Below, in pieces: positions 16,891-26,251 of a stretch of 64,000 nt of DNA. Numbering within the stretch: the stretch's first letter is position 1; each line of letters starts with the position of its first letter. Below the pieces are notes generated by a model. It searched no databases. It saw only the letters and a list, made by a program, of their open reading frames with translations, and was not told the DNA's origin. Origin of the DNA: an uncultured Bryobacterales bacterium (lineage in GTDB: Bacteria; Acidobacteriota; Terriglobia; Bryobacterales; UBA6623); assembly GCA_958295955.1 (NCBI GenBank), contig OY282420.1, positions 2,618,435 through 2,682,434 of the forward strand, in the 5' to 3' direction. A program made the translations under genes and the position numbers.

Positions 16891-18024
16891 TCAAGACTTT
16901 TTCTTTTTCTTCTTCGGGTTCTCGAATGTGGTTTCCAGGGTGCCGGAAAGGCTCTGAACCATCGCTTGAGCGCTCGCGGCATACGGTCCGGAGGGCTGCA
17001 ATTCCAGGTATTTGCGATAGGCTTCGACCGTACCCGGCGCAGGAACGATGGAGCCGTCTTCCTTCATCGTCGCGGTGCCGACCAGCGCCGTGGCGAGCTG
17101 GTAGTAGGCATCGGCATGGTCGGGCTGAACCTCCGTCGCCTTGCGGAAAGCGTCGATCGCCCCTTGCGCATTCCCGCTGTTGACCATCACGGCGCCGAGG
17201 TTGAAGTAATATCTGCCGCCGTTCGCGGGATCCAATTCCGCGGCGGTCTGCAACTCGGCCTTGCCTTCCTCCGCCTGCCCCGCCTTGATCAAAGCGAGTC
17301 CGAGGTTGTTGTGATACGCCGCATCGGGCTTCAAGGCCAGCGCCTGGCGGTAGGCGTCGATCCCCGCTTCGACGGCCGCCGTGCGCTCGTCGCCCGTCTT
17401 GGTCCCGGCCAGATTCGAATAGGCATCGGCAAGGTTCGCCCAGACGACATCCTGCTCGGGGTCGATCTCCGACGCCTTTTTCAAATGCATCACCGCGACG
17501 GGGTAGTCCTTCAGCCGCCGCGCCTCCATGCCGGCATTGAAGGCCGTGTTCAACTCCTTGTTCTTGGTAAGCTGCTGCTGACGAGCTTTCAGCGCTTTCT
17601 CGTATTCCTTGCGCTGCTTTTCGCTCATGGCGGCAAGCTGCTCTTTCGAAGGCCCCGCGCCGGACGCCTGTCGGGCTTTCTGTTCCTGCTGGATCTCGGC
17701 CAGACTGAAGTCCAAGGGTTTGTCGTCGCCCATCTTGATCGGATAGCCGTTGATCCTTTGCACTTCCTTGCCGTCGATCTCGAGGTAAACGACGTATTGT
17801 CCAAGCGGCAGGCCCGCATGGAAATAGTCGCCCTTCTTCTTGGTTTTGACCTTGTAGTTGCCTCTGACGCCCTGACGCTCCAGATAGACCATTGCGTCCT
17901 TGACGGGTTGGCCGTTTTCGTCGGTGACTCTACCGCGAATCGACCCTGTCTGGGCAAATGCGGCCGCGGTCAGCACGAACGGCGCCGCGGCGGCAAACAC
18001 GATTCGAAATATCTTGGCTTGCAT
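16891..18024 (-). CDS. exported TPR protein with carboxypeptidase-regulatory-like domain
   Basis: 377 residues from ATG 18024, supported by GGAGGG seven bases upstream. The signal peptide (about residues 1-24, ending AAAFA) is followed by a beta-sandwich domain, GSIRGRVTDENGQPVKDAMV, of the type often found at the N-terminus of acidobacterial outer-membrane proteins. A charged linker comes next, then four or five tetratricopeptide repeats (about residues 170-350): YPVAVMHLKKASEIDPEQDV, AAYHNNLGLALIKAGQAEEG and RYYFNLGAVMVNSGNAQGAI. It ends in KKKKKS. Probably a periplasmic scaffolding protein; partners unknown. Confidence 0.85.
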   Translation of the reverse strand: MQAKIFRIVFAAAAPFVLTAAAFAQTGSIRGRVTDENGQPVKDAMVYLERQGVRGNYKVKTKKKGDYFHAGLPLGQYVVYLEIDGKEVQRINGYPIKMGDDKPLDFSLAEIQQEQKARQASGAGPSKEQLAAMSEKQRKEYEKALKARQQQLTKNKELNTAFNAGMEARRLKDYPVAVMHLKKASEIDPEQDVVWANLADAYSNLAGTKTGDERTAAVEAGIDAYRQALALKPDAAYHNNLGLALIKAGQAEEGKAELQTAAELDPANGGRYYFNLGAVMVNSGNAQGAIDAFRKATEVQPDHADAYYQLATALVGTATMKEDGSIVPAPGTVEAYRKYLELQPSGPYAASAQAMVQSLSGTLETTFENPKKKKKKS

Positions 18025-18343
18025 GGAAAATCCCTCCAACTGCTTTTCCTAAGTAAGCATACAACATCTTTGGCGGCGCCGTGAAGGATTGGGTTTCGCC
18101 CGGGCATCCCGGCCAAAAAATTTCGCTGCGGCAACCCGAGCGCCCGGCGCGTTTGCGGGCGCCGCCGCCGCCAATACGGGCGTTGCGAGGCCGTTTCCGC
18201 GTTGATCCGCGCTGCGGGCCTCAAACGCAACGCGCGGAGGGTGTAAACTTTTGGGGTATCCGCTTTGCTCTTGCACGGCAACGGCTGTTCCATGCGGAAT
18301 TGCAATCCGGCGGTATTGAGAGGCTTCTCCAGTGGGTAACAGG
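18025..18343. other. 319-base divergent intergenic region
   Basis: Separates the TPR gene (minus) from the 1136-residue secreted protein gene (plus). It contains the TPR-gene promoter at 18056-18085. Towards the plus-strand gene I see a TAAACT at 18242-18247 that could be a -10 for a leader of about 95 bases, but no matching -35. I see no RNA gene, repeat or small reading frame that I can support. Confidence 0.4.
18056..18085 (-). promoter_or_regulatory. sigma-70-like promoter of the TPR gene
   Basis: Reverse-strand TTCACG (18085-18080), 18-base spacer, TATGCT (18061-18056). Predicted start near 18049 leaves about 25 bases of leader containing the Shine-Dalgarno GGAGGG. Confidence 0.45.
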
Positions 18344-21300
18344 ATGAAACGACTTATCCTTGCCGTTCTGGCCGGCGCCGTTGGGGCTTTCCCGGTTCCT
18401 CTGGCGGGCGCCGTCGCAGACGCGCTGCGGCTGGAGCGGGAAGGCCGCATGATGGAAGCGCGCATCGAGTTGGCCCGCTCGGTGGAGCGAGCGTCCGACG
18501 ACGCGGAAGCGCGCATCGCCTGGGCCGAATTTCTCGACCGCCACGGCGGCGCCGGCGTTGTCGAAGCCTATCGGCAGGCCATCGAGAAGCTGCCGCGCAG
18601 CGAAGCGGGCAAGCGCCGGGAGATGCTCCGCCGCTTGGTTCCGGCGGCGCTGCTCGCCGGGGACGCGGACGCCGCGCGGGAAGCGCTTAACCGGTTGCGC
18701 GGCGAAGACCCGTCGATCTGGCCGGACGCGGCGCGCGCGCTGCAGGCGCCGGCATCGTTCGAGAGCACGGCCGGCAACCACGTCGTCGTTCCCGGCGTGC
18801 TGAATTCGTTTCTGCGCATGGCCGCCCTCTCGACCGATCTGCGGCTCGAAGAGTTGCTTCCGGCGCTGGCGCAAAACATCGTCACCGGCGGTTATCGGGC
18901 AACGGGCGGCCCCGCGGGCATGGAGCCCACCGAGTATTTGAAACTCATCATGCAATACCTGTCGCAGGCCCGCGAGTTGGAGCAGTTCGCCGGCGCGGAC
19001 AACACGATCGACGTGCCGGCGTGCGAGTCGATGGAAACCGCGCAGTTGCTCAAAATCCTCGGTTTCCGCTTGCGCGGCGAGTGCGGCGCCGGGGCCGTTC
19101 TCGAGACCGTCAATCCCTCGCGCGCCTTCCTGTCGATCGACTCGGCGTTTCCGCTGGCCGACCTGGAAGCCGCCTATCAGCGCGACGAGGCGTTCCATCT
19201 CGATTACCGCGCCAGCGAGCTGCCGATCCTGTTCGACCGCGATTATTGGCTTGCGGGCGCCAAGAAAGCCGAAGGCGACTTTCTCGATATCTTCCTCGGC
19301 GACCCGGGACTGGCCAGGCTCTATGTCGCCATGAGCCGCCTCCACCGCCCCACCGCCGAGGCGTTGAAGGCCGTGTCGCCGGTGGACCGCCTGAAAGACT
19401 ACGCCAACGTCCTCGATTTTTTCGGAGCGGCCTTCGAGGTCGAAAGCGGCCGCGCCGTAGCGCCCGGCGGCGACAGGGCCAAAGCCGCCTGGGAGAAATT
19501 GGCGGGGCAATCCACCGCCGACGGGGGCAGGTTTTTTCAGCGCCTGATCGAACTCGACGACGGCTGGCTGGCGGCCTTCTACGACGCCCTGGCGCGCACC
19601 GGCGGCCCGGCCCGCGACTACCTGACGGAACCGCAACGGATCGAGCGCTTTTACGCCGCGGTCCGCGGAAAAATCACCAGCCCCGGGCCCGCGCGGCCGA
19701 TCTTCCGCGCCAACGCGGAACTGTTGCTGCTGGCCACGCGGCTCCACTTCAACAGTGACGGAAGCCCGTACATTCCCGGGGGCGTCGAGCCCTGGAAGAA
19801 TCTTTTCGTCAAGCATCCGCACGGCAAGTACGACGGCAGGCTGACCCGCTCGGCGAATACCTGGAGATCAGCGGACGACGTCATCGAAGCGATGTTCGCG
19901 CTGTGCCGCAAGGCCATCGAAAACGAGCCGCTCAAGATTTTCCTGGCCGTCTCGAATATCGACCGCCGCCGGTCCGTTCCGTTGGCCCCGGCGACCGTGG
20001 AACGCCTGATTCTCGCGTTTCCCTTGCACGGCGAGCAGTTCGCGCTGTACAACGATTCGCCGAACCTGAGCGACGCAGCGATTACGGCGCACCTCGACGC
20101 CATGCCGCGGCTGGACAAAATCAACTCTTACGTGCGCCGCGCGGACGCCACGGGCGCCTTCCAGGCGCTCATCGGACTCTGGCAGGTTCTCCGCCGCAAC
20201 GGCGCGATCCCCGAGGCGCAAGCCGACGAGTCCTTACGGGCAATTCTGGCGCCGTTCGCGCAAATCCGCAATCAGCAGGCCGTATTCGAAGCCGGCCGCA
20301 ACGGCGTTCTTGCCCTGTTGCGCGCTGCCGGACACGAAGCGACCGAAGCGCCCCAGGAAGTTTTAATCGAGCTTTTGGCCGGCGACTTCGGGCCGGGCGA
20401 AGACGTCGTCCACCGCGAGCTCGTCGAGCGCATGAACCGTTTGTTGAATCTGCAGAGGCTGATCCCGCTCAAGACGCTGTTCGACTTGGCCGACCACCTC
20501 GAGCGCGTCTCGCGCGGCGAGGCGTTCAACGTCGCCATGGCCAACCGCTTGGCCGCCAACATCTCGGAAATTCGCCTGCCCTACGCCACGCTTTCGTCGG
20601 CCGAGTCGAACACGCTGACGCAAGGGCACTGGGTCGAGCGCCACATCCGCGATCAGCGGACGCTGAATCTGCGGCGGGCGGTTGACCGGGCGAGAGAGAA
20701 TCCGGCGCAACTGCTCGAGATTCGCGGCGACTTGGCGCCGATGCTGCGCGATTCCCTGGTCGGGCTGCTCTACGCTTTTTATTCTCCTCCGGGCGCGGAA
20801 ATCATCCAGGCCAACCCGCTGTTCATACGCAGCCACGATTTTCTCGGCCCCGAAGCGCGGCGCGGCTGGTCTCGAGCGCGCATCCAGGGCTTCGGTTGGC
20901 CCAACAGCGGGGGCGGACGCATCGTCGGCTCGTTGATGACGCTGCCGTACGGTCTTGCTTCCGCCGAGCAGAACTTCATGGTTCCCACCGAGCGCCAAGC
21001 GCTCATCTGGCAAGACCTCGCTCCGCAAATGCTGCTCGGCGCGACGGTTCCGCGATGGTGGAAAATCGATCCGGCGGAACTGCAGTTCGTCGGCCTCCAT
21101 CTGCGGCTGGGCAAGCTGCTGCTGGCGCGGGCGGCGCTCGACCCCGCCGTGCTCGGCGAGGTCATGGGGCATCTCCGGCGGCGCGTCGAGCCGAGCCGCT
21201 TGTGGAAAATCGGGAATGCATTCCGCAACGGCGCGGTCCGCGACGGCGTAGACGTCGTCACGCCGGCGGAATTGTTCGCTCTGGCCAAGCGCGCGCGGGA

Positions 21301-21754
21301 GTCGAGCCGCGGCTTGGCGGCCGCCGCCGCCGGCCCGCATCTGGAGGCGATCGAGCGGCTTGCCGCCCGCGACCCGTCGAAGTTCAACTACGACCGCGCG
21401 GCGCGGCTCTTCGGCATGCCGCATCCGCGGCTGGCGCGGTCGTACAGCCTCGAACTGCTGAATCTCCCGCTCTTCCCGACGATGATGGGCTACTCCAGCC
21501 GCATCCTGGCCGAAAGCTGGGAATCGAACAACCTTTTCTGGGCGGCGCTGGCCGACGAGTTGCACATCGCGCCGGCTCAACTGAATCTGCTGATTCCCGA
21601 ATGGACGCAGCGCTCGCTGGAGCGAATTTTTGCGACCCATCTCGATGACTGGCCGGCCCTCTGGAGGTCGCTGCGATTGATTGCAGACGAGGTGCGCAAA
21701 CAGCAGCGGCCGCGGCTCGAACAGGAAGTACAAACGGCGCTTGCGTCCAACTGA
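18344..21754 (+). CDS. very large exported protein of unknown function
   Basis: 1136 residues from ATG 18344, which gives the signal peptide MKRLILAVLAGAVGAFPVPL; a GTG at 18332 would only add four residues. After the signal, residues about 25-130 look like TPR or related helical repeats (EGRMMEARIELARSVERASD, then AWAEFLDRHGGAGVVEAYRQ). The remaining thousand residues are mostly helical, rich in Ala, Leu, Arg and Glu, and show no motif I can name. I see no membrane segment after the signal and no enzyme signature. The next gene, 23 bases downstream, is a VWFA-type secreted protein, so the two probably form one transcript. A conserved acidobacterial envelope function is plausible but unproven. 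Confidence 0.8.
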   Translation: MKRLILAVLAGAVGAFPVPLAGAVADALRLEREGRMMEARIELARSVERASDDAEARIAWAEFLDRHGGAGVVEAYRQAIEKLPRSEAGKRREMLRRLVPAALLAGDADAAREALNRLRGEDPSIWPDAARALQAPASFESTAGNHVVVPGVLNSFLRMAALSTDLRLEELLPALAQNIVTGGYRATGGPAGMEPTEYLKLIMQYLSQARELEQFAGADNTIDVPACESMETAQLLKILGFRLRGECGAGAVLETVNPSRAFLSIDSAFPLADLEAAYQRDEAFHLDYRASELPILFDRDYWLAGAKKAEGDFLDIFLGDPGLARLYVAMSRLHRPTAEALKAVSPVDRLKDYANVLDFFGAAFEVESGRAVAPGGDRAKAAWEKLAGQSTADGGRFFQRLIELDDGWLAAFYDALARTGGPARDYLTEPQRIERFYAAVRGKITSPGPARPIFRANAELLLLATRLHFNSDGSPYIPGGVEPWKNLFVKHPHGKYDGRLTRSANTWRSADDVIEAMFALCRKAIENEPLKIFLAVSNIDRRRSVPLAPATVERLILAFPLHGEQFALYNDSPNLSDAAITAHLDAMPRLDKINSYVRRADATGAFQALIGLWQVLRRNGAIPEAQADESLRAILAPFAQIRNQQAVFEAGRNGVLALLRAAGHEATEAPQEVLIELLAGDFGPGEDVVHRELVERMNRLLNLQRLIPLKTLFDLADHLERVSRGEAFNVAMANRLAANISEIRLPYATLSSAESNTLTQGHWVERHIRDQRTLNLRRAVDRARENPAQLLEIRGDLAPMLRDSLVGLLYAFYSPPGAEIIQANPLFIRSHDFLGPEARRGWSRARIQGFGWPNSGGGRIVGSLMTLPYGLASAEQNFMVPTERQALIWQDLAPQMLLGATVPRWWKIDPAELQFVGLHLRLGKLLLARAALDPAVLGEVMGHLRRRVEPSRLWKIGNAFRNGAVRDGVDVVTPAELFALAKRARESSRGLAAAAAGPHLEAIERLAARDPSKFNYDRAARLFGMPHPRLARSYSLELLNLPLFPTMMGYSSRILAESWESNNLFWAALADELHIAPAQLNLLIPEWTQRSLERIFATHLDDWPALWRSLRLIADEVRKQQRPRLEQEVQTALASN

Positions 21755-21777
21755 GAGCGAACGAAGGGATACCGCAC

Positions 21778-22797
21778 ATGACCCGCGCGCAACTCCAAAC
21801 CGCCAAGCTTTTTCTTGCGGCAATGCCGCTCGGCTTCATGCTGCCCCAGACGGCAGGCCAGCAAACCGACCTGACCGACGAGCCGACCGCCATCTTCGAG
21901 GTCGAAGTCGATCTGGTCATGCTGAACGTCGCGGTGACCGACCGCCGCGGGCGCTATATCACAGACCTCAAACCCGAAGATTTCCGCATCCGGGAAGACG
22001 GCATCGAGCAAACCATTGCCTCCTTCGGCGAAGGCAACGCGGCGCCGCGGCAGATCTCGCAACTGCGCACCCGCAGCAGCGCCGCGCCCGAAGCGGACGT
22101 GCGCAGCGCGGTGGACGATGCCGTCGGCGGCTCTCTCGCGGGCGCTAATGTTTTCGTGCTGTTCGATACGAGTAATTTCATGTACCGCTCGTTCGTTTAC
22201 GCCGAAGACGCCATCGCGGACTTCATCCGCGGCCTCGACAGCGCGGACTCCGTGGCCTTCTACGGCTTCAGCAGGAATTTGACGCGGCACACCGTATTGA
22301 CGGCCGCGCACGGCGATGCGCTCAGGGGACTCCGGCGCTCGGTCGCCGGCGACGAGACGGCTCTTTACAATTCGCTGCTGCTGACGCTGCGCGACGCGGC
22401 CAAGGTGTCCGGGCGAAAGGTCATCATCGTTTTCTCCAACGGCCCCGACAACGCCAGCACTATCGCGCCCGACGACGTCGGAGCGATCGCCGAAGACGAG
22501 GGCGTCCCGATCTACGTCATCAGCACCAAGGAACTCAACAAAGATCCGATTTCCAGCAACGCCTTTCGCCGCATCACGGAGCGCACCGGCGGCAAGGCGT
22601 ACTTTGCGAAGACCTGGCAGCGCCAATCGGAGGCATTTGTCCAAATCCGCGAGGAGTTGGCCAATTCCTACACGATCACTTACTATCCGCAGCCGAATCC
22701 GAATCGAGGCTGGCGCAGCATCAGCGTGGAATTGGCGGGCGAAGAGCATCGGCGGCGCCGCGTCAGGACGCGCGCCGGCTACAGGCCGAAGTTGTAA
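21778..22797 (+). CDS. VWFA-related acidobacterial-type secreted protein (TIGR03436-like)
   Basis: 339 residues. After a signal-like N-terminus comes the family's opening beta domain (VDLVMLNVAVTDRRGRYITD, LKPEDFRIREDGIEQTI), then a von Willebrand A domain (ANVFVLFDTSNFMYRSF) and the C-terminal strand YTITYYPQPNPNRGWRSISV. This order is characteristic of TIGR03436, a family greatly expanded in Acidobacteriota. The metal-site loop, normally D-x-S-x-S, reads D130-T-S-N-F134, so the last serine is missing and metal binding may be weak. GAAGGG precedes the ATG, and the gene follows the 1136-residue protein by 23 bases. Confidence 0.88.
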   Translation: MTRAQLQTAKLFLAAMPLGFMLPQTAGQQTDLTDEPTAIFEVEVDLVMLNVAVTDRRGRYITDLKPEDFRIREDGIEQTIASFGEGNAAPRQISQLRTRSSAAPEADVRSAVDDAVGGSLAGANVFVLFDTSNFMYRSFVYAEDAIADFIRGLDSADSVAFYGFSRNLTRHTVLTAAHGDALRGLRRSVAGDETALYNSLLLTLRDAAKVSGRKVIIVFSNGPDNASTIAPDDVGAIAEDEGVPIYVISTKELNKDPISSNAFRRITERTGGKAYFAKTWQRQSEAFVQIREELANSYTITYYPQPNPNRGWRSISVELAGEEHRRRRVRTRAGYRPKL

Positions 22798-22861
22798 GCG
22801 GCCTGCTCTCGGCGTTCGCCGCGCCGGCCTCGTGCAACACTTGAGAGAGGGTTGCAGCCCG

Positions 22862-24178
22862 GTGGCCGCAAGCATGGCCGAAGCGATTGTCAGGCGCCTG
22901 CGCGAAAACGGCTACGAAGCCTATTTCGTGGGCGGCTGCGTGCGCGACCGGCTGCTGGGCCGCAAGATCGAAGATTACGATGTGGCGACAAGCGCCGGCC
23001 CCGAGCAGGTTACGGCGCTGTTTCCCGGCGCGAAGACCGTGGGCGCCCGCTTCGGCGTCGTGCTCGTACACGGCGTCACGGGATGCGTGGAAGTGGCGAC
23101 CTACCGCACCGACCATGCTTACCGCGACGGCCGCCGCCCGTCGGGCGTGACGTTTTCCGCAAGCAAGAAAGAGGATGTTCGGCGCCGCGACTTCACGATC
23201 AACGGAATGCTGCACGACCCGTTCAGCGGCGAAATCATCGATTTCGTCGGCGGGCGCGCCGATCTCGACAAGCGGTTGATCCGCGCCATCGGCTCGCCGG
23301 GGCGGCGGTTTCGGGAAGACCATCTGCGCATGCTGCGCGCGGTGCGCTTCGCCGCAAGCCTCGCCTTCGACATCGAAAGCGAAACCATGCGGGCGATCCG
23401 GTCTCACGCAGGCGAGATCGCCCGCACGGCGCCCGAGCGCGTTCGTGGCGAGTTGAGCCGCATCCTCACCGAGGGCGGCGCGCGCCGGGGCTTCGAGCTG
23501 CTCGACGCATCCGGGCTGCTGCCGCACGTTCTTCCGGAGGTCGCCGCCTTGCAGGGCGTCCGGCAGCCGCCTCAATTTCACCCCGAAGGCGACGTCTGGA
23601 CGCACACCCTCGCGATGCTCGAAGGTCTTGCCGCCGGGACGCCGGCGACGCTTGCCTGGGGGACGCTGCTCCACGACGTAGGCAAGCCCGACACGTTTAC
23701 CGAAACCGACCGCATTCGGTTCAACGGCCACGCTGCGCGCGGGGTCGAGATCGCCGTGCGAATTTGTAGGCGCCTGCGTTTTTCCAACGAGGAAACGAAA
23801 CGGATTGCGGGGTTGATCGCCGACCACATGAAGTTCATCGAAGTGAGCCGCATGCGGCCCGCCAAGCTCAAGCGCTTCCTCTGGCAGCGGCATTTCGACG
23901 AGCGCCTCGAGCTGCATCGACTGGATTGCCTGGCAAGCCACGGCAATCTTGCCAATTACGAATTCGCCCGCGGCAAGCTCGCCGAGCTCGAGCGGGAGCA
24001 ACCCGCTCCGCCGCCGCCGCCGATTACCGGCGACGATCTCAAGAAAGCAGGCTACGCGCCCGGTCCGTTATTCCGCGAGATACTGTCCGCGGTCGAGGAA
24101 GAGTACCTGGACGGCCGGCTGACGGGCAAGGAGTCGGCGATGCAGTTCGTCCGCGAACGGTTCAAGCCGTCAGGCTGA
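22862..24178 (+). CDS. CCA-adding tRNA nucleotidyltransferase (class II) with HD domain
   Basis: Class II nucleotidyltransferase (CCA-adding or poly(A) polymerase head) of about 438 residues. The head has FVGGCVRDRLLGRKIEDYDVAT with catalytic D38 and D40, TYRTDHAYRDGRRP and RRRDFTINGML. RFREDHLRMLRAVRFAASL is the nucleotide-selecting neck. An HD-type domain follows, with LLHDVGKPDTF at H271-D272 and a second histidine in IADHMKF. Start: GTG 22862 after GAGAGAGG, with ATG 22874 equally possible. The HD domain suggests additional phosphatase or phosphodiesterase activity, as in enterobacterial CCA enzymes. The 3' end overlaps the next gene on the other strand by 9 bases. Confidence 0.9.
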   Translation: MAASMAEAIVRRLRENGYEAYFVGGCVRDRLLGRKIEDYDVATSAGPEQVTALFPGAKTVGARFGVVLVHGVTGCVEVATYRTDHAYRDGRRPSGVTFSASKKEDVRRRDFTINGMLHDPFSGEIIDFVGGRADLDKRLIRAIGSPGRRFREDHLRMLRAVRFAASLAFDIESETMRAIRSHAGEIARTAPERVRGELSRILTEGGARRGFELLDASGLLPHVLPEVAALQGVRQPPQFHPEGDVWTHTLAMLEGLAAGTPATLAWGTLLHDVGKPDTFTETDRIRFNGHAARGVEIAVRICRRLRFSNEETKRIAGLIADHMKFIEVSRMRPAKLKRFLWQRHFDERLELHRLDCLASHGNLANYEFARGKLAELEREQPAPPPPPITGDDLKKAGYAPGPLFREILSAVEEEYLDGRLTGKESAMQFVRERFKPSG

Positions 24179-25018
24179 AAGCTCCAAAAGCCGATCCACC
24201 CTGCGGCCGATATCGGCAAGATATTCCCGGTCGCCGCCGCGCAACTCGACCGTCGCCTCGCCGGCGTAACCGACTTCGGCGAAAGCCTTGCGCACCTCGG
24301 GCCAGTTCACGTCGCCCTCGCCCAAGTTCACGAATCCCTTTTGCCGCGAATAATCCTTCAAGTGAACTTTGACGATTCGCGCGCCCACGGTTCGGATCCA
24401 GTGCTCGGGCACTCCGTAATGCACGATATTGCCAACGTCGAAGTACGCTCTGACGAGAGGATGGTTGAACTCGTCCACGTAGCGGGCAAAGTCGCGGGGC
24501 GTCAACAGAAACTTGTTCCAAACCTCTTCGACGGCGATGATCACGTCGTGCGCCTCGGCCTCGGGGATCAGCTTGCGAATCTGTTGCTGCGAGCGCTCCC
24601 AGGCTTGCTCGTAGGTCGTGTCCGCGCGAACGACCGCCGGAACCAGCAGCACCGTATCGGCGCCGTAAAGCTTCGCTTGGCGCATCGAAGCGCGTATGCC
24701 ACGCACGCAGGCATCGACTTGAGCCGGGTCGGGGCTTGAAAGCGGGTCCCTCCAGTGCGACATGTTCATCACCGAATGGATGCGCAGCCCGGCTTTGTCG
24801 GCCGCGTCCTTGATCCGTTCCGCTTCGGCATCGTCCGCGACCGTCCGCGCCTCCATCGCATGAAAGCCGATATCGACCGCGAGCCGGAACCGTTCCAGGT
24901 AAGACAACTCCTGCGGGAGCATGTTGATCAAAATTGCGCGGTCGATCTTGCTCTCGGCAGCGCGCGCATTCGCCGCCGCGAAACCGGCCGCCGCGGCCAT
25001 CCACTCTCTGCGGTTCAT
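24170..25018 (-). CDS. exported sugar-phosphate isomerase/epimerase-like TIM barrel
   Basis: 282 residues of the xylose-isomerase-like TIM-barrel superfamily (AP endonuclease 2 fold). The N-terminus MNRREWMAAAAGFAAANARA is a Tat-like signal. Recognisable strands are GFHAMEARTVADDAEAERIK, HSVMNMSHW, VIIAVEEVWNKFLLTPRDFA, RAYFDVGNIVHYG and VKVHLKDYSRQKGFVNLGEG. Conserved E, D, H and E positions would bind a divalent metal. Substrate unknown, probably a sugar or cyclitol. Its -10 box lies immediately upstream. Confidence 0.82.
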   Translation of the reverse strand: MNRREWMAAAAGFAAANARAAESKIDRAILINMLPQELSYLERFRLAVDIGFHAMEARTVADDAEAERIKDAADKAGLRIHSVMNMSHWRDPLSSPDPAQVDACVRGIRASMRQAKLYGADTVLLVPAVVRADTTYEQAWERSQQQIRKLIPEAEAHDVIIAVEEVWNKFLLTPRDFARYVDEFNHPLVRAYFDVGNIVHYGVPEHWIRTVGARIVKVHLKDYSRQKGFVNLGEGDVNWPEVRKAFAEVGYAGEATVELRGGDREYLADIGRRVDRLLELSA

Positions 25019-25024
25019 GTCAAT

Positions 25025-25030
25025 AGACTA
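25025..25030 (-). promoter_or_regulatory. -10 box for the TIM-barrel epimerase, leaderless
   Basis: Reverse-strand TAGTCT preceded by TGG (extended -10). Six bases separate its last T from ATG 25018, so +1 would be at or beside the A of the start codon. Confidence 0.5.
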
Positions 25031-25048
25031 CCACTCCGCCGGCAGGAT

Positions 25049-25861
25049 TCAACCCGCGGTCGTGCGGTTCATCAGGCGCGGCCGGCTGTCGTCGTAGTCG
25101 TATTCCGCGTAGTGCATGACGCAACGGTTGTCCCACATCACAACGTCGCCCGCGCGCCAGCGGTGCCGATAGACGTTGGCGGCGACGGTTGCGCGCGCGG
25201 TGAGGTCGTCGATCAAAGGGCGGCTTTGCTCGCGGTTCATGCCGGCGAAGCGCGTGGTGAAGTACGGGTTCACATAGAGCGCGGGCCGCCCGGTTTCCGG
25301 GTGCCGGCGAATGACCGGATGCTGCGCCGGTCGCGGAATCGAGTCGATCGGACGCGCATCGCTGCCTGCCGCCTGCCTTGCCCGCTCGGCCAATTTTTCG
25401 CTCGAATGGAATGCGCTCAACCCTTCCAGCCGCGCCTTCATGCCCGCCGGCAGCCGGTCGTAGGCTGCGTACATGTTGGCAAACAGCGTATCGCCCACTC
25501 CTTCCGTCACGCGCAGAGCATAAAGGATCGACGCCTGCGGAGGCTTGGCGGCAAAGGAAATATCGGAGTGCCAGAAATCGTTCCTGGCGCCCGCCCGCCC
25601 GGGTTTGTTTTCCAGCACGAGCACCTGCGGAAACCCTTGGCGATGAACGCGGGCGCCCAAAGGGTGCGGCTGCGCAGGCCCGAACCTTTCGGTGAACGCC
25701 ACTTGCTGCGCGGGCGTAATCTTCTGCTCTCGGAAAACGATCGTCAAGCGCTCCAGGAACGCTGCATGAACCCGTGCAAAGTCCGCCTCGCTGAGATGCC
25801 CAAGCGAGACGCCCGATATTTCCGCTGCCAACGCCGTATGCAGCGGCCGAACTTCAATCAC
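25049..25861 (-). CDS. TauD/TfdA-type Fe(II)/2-oxoglutarate dioxygenase
   Basis: 270 residues from GTG 25861 (VIEVRPLHTALAAEISGVSL aligns with the family start; TTG 25885 would add eight residues). The iron ligands are visible: W-H98-S-D100 in NDFWHSDISF and the distal histidine in WDNRCVMHYAEYDYDDSRP, with the 2-oxoglutarate-binding arginine in RPRLMNRTT. TauD relatives release sulfite from taurine or sulfonates or cleave aryloxyacids, and here a sulfonate fits the sulfur-rich neighbourhood only as inference. The VanZ-like gene is 33 bases upstream on the same strand. Confidence 0.87.
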   Translation of the reverse strand: MIEVRPLHTALAAEISGVSLGHLSEADFARVHAAFLERLTIVFREQKITPAQQVAFTERFGPAQPHPLGARVHRQGFPQVLVLENKPGRAGARNDFWHSDISFAAKPPQASILYALRVTEGVGDTLFANMYAAYDRLPAGMKARLEGLSAFHSSEKLAERARQAAGSDARPIDSIPRPAQHPVIRRHPETGRPALYVNPYFTTRFAGMNREQSRPLIDDLTARATVAANVYRHRWRAGDVVMWDNRCVMHYAEYDYDDSRPRLMNRTTAG

Positions 25862-25894
25862 AACCGAGCGCCCCCGACAATGCAATCCGACAAG

Positions 25895-26251
25895 TCAAGC
25901 AAGATGGCGGCGCCGGCTCGCGATGCCGCGGGCGGCGAGAACGGCCAGGGCAATGCCCGCGGCGTTGGCGGCGGCGTCCGCCACGCTCATGAAGCGCTGC
26001 GGGTGCAAGCTCTGCACGACCTCCAACGCTATGCCGAGCGCCGCCAGGCCCGCGGCGATGCGCAACTCGCATTGCGGCGCGCGGAACGCGGGGTAGCTTG
26101 TCGCCATCAGCGCGAAATAGGAGGCCACATGCTTCCATTTGTCGAGAATTCCGCTTAGCGGGTCGTGTTGCGGCGGCATCAGCGATGTCACGCAAACGGC
26201 GATCGCGCCGCCCCAGAAAACGAGCTTCCAGAATGTCTTTGCCCGCAACAT
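25895..26251 (-). CDS. VanZ-like membrane protein
   Basis: 118 residues with four predicted membrane helices. Family signs are LDKWKHVASYFALMA (the conserved D-K-x-x-H-x-x-A-Y pattern) and ALEVVQSLHPQRFMSVADAAANAAGIAL (E-x-x-Q ... D-x-x-A-N-x-x-G). VanZ relatives have no firmly defined activity; the name comes from teicoplanin resistance. ATG 26251 gives the natural amphipathic start. Confidence 0.8.
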   Translation of the reverse strand: MLRAKTFWKLVFWGGAIAVCVTSLMPPQHDPLSGILDKWKHVASYFALMATSYPAFRAPQCELRIAAGLAALGIALEVVQSLHPQRFMSVADAAANAAGIALAVLAARGIASRRRHLA

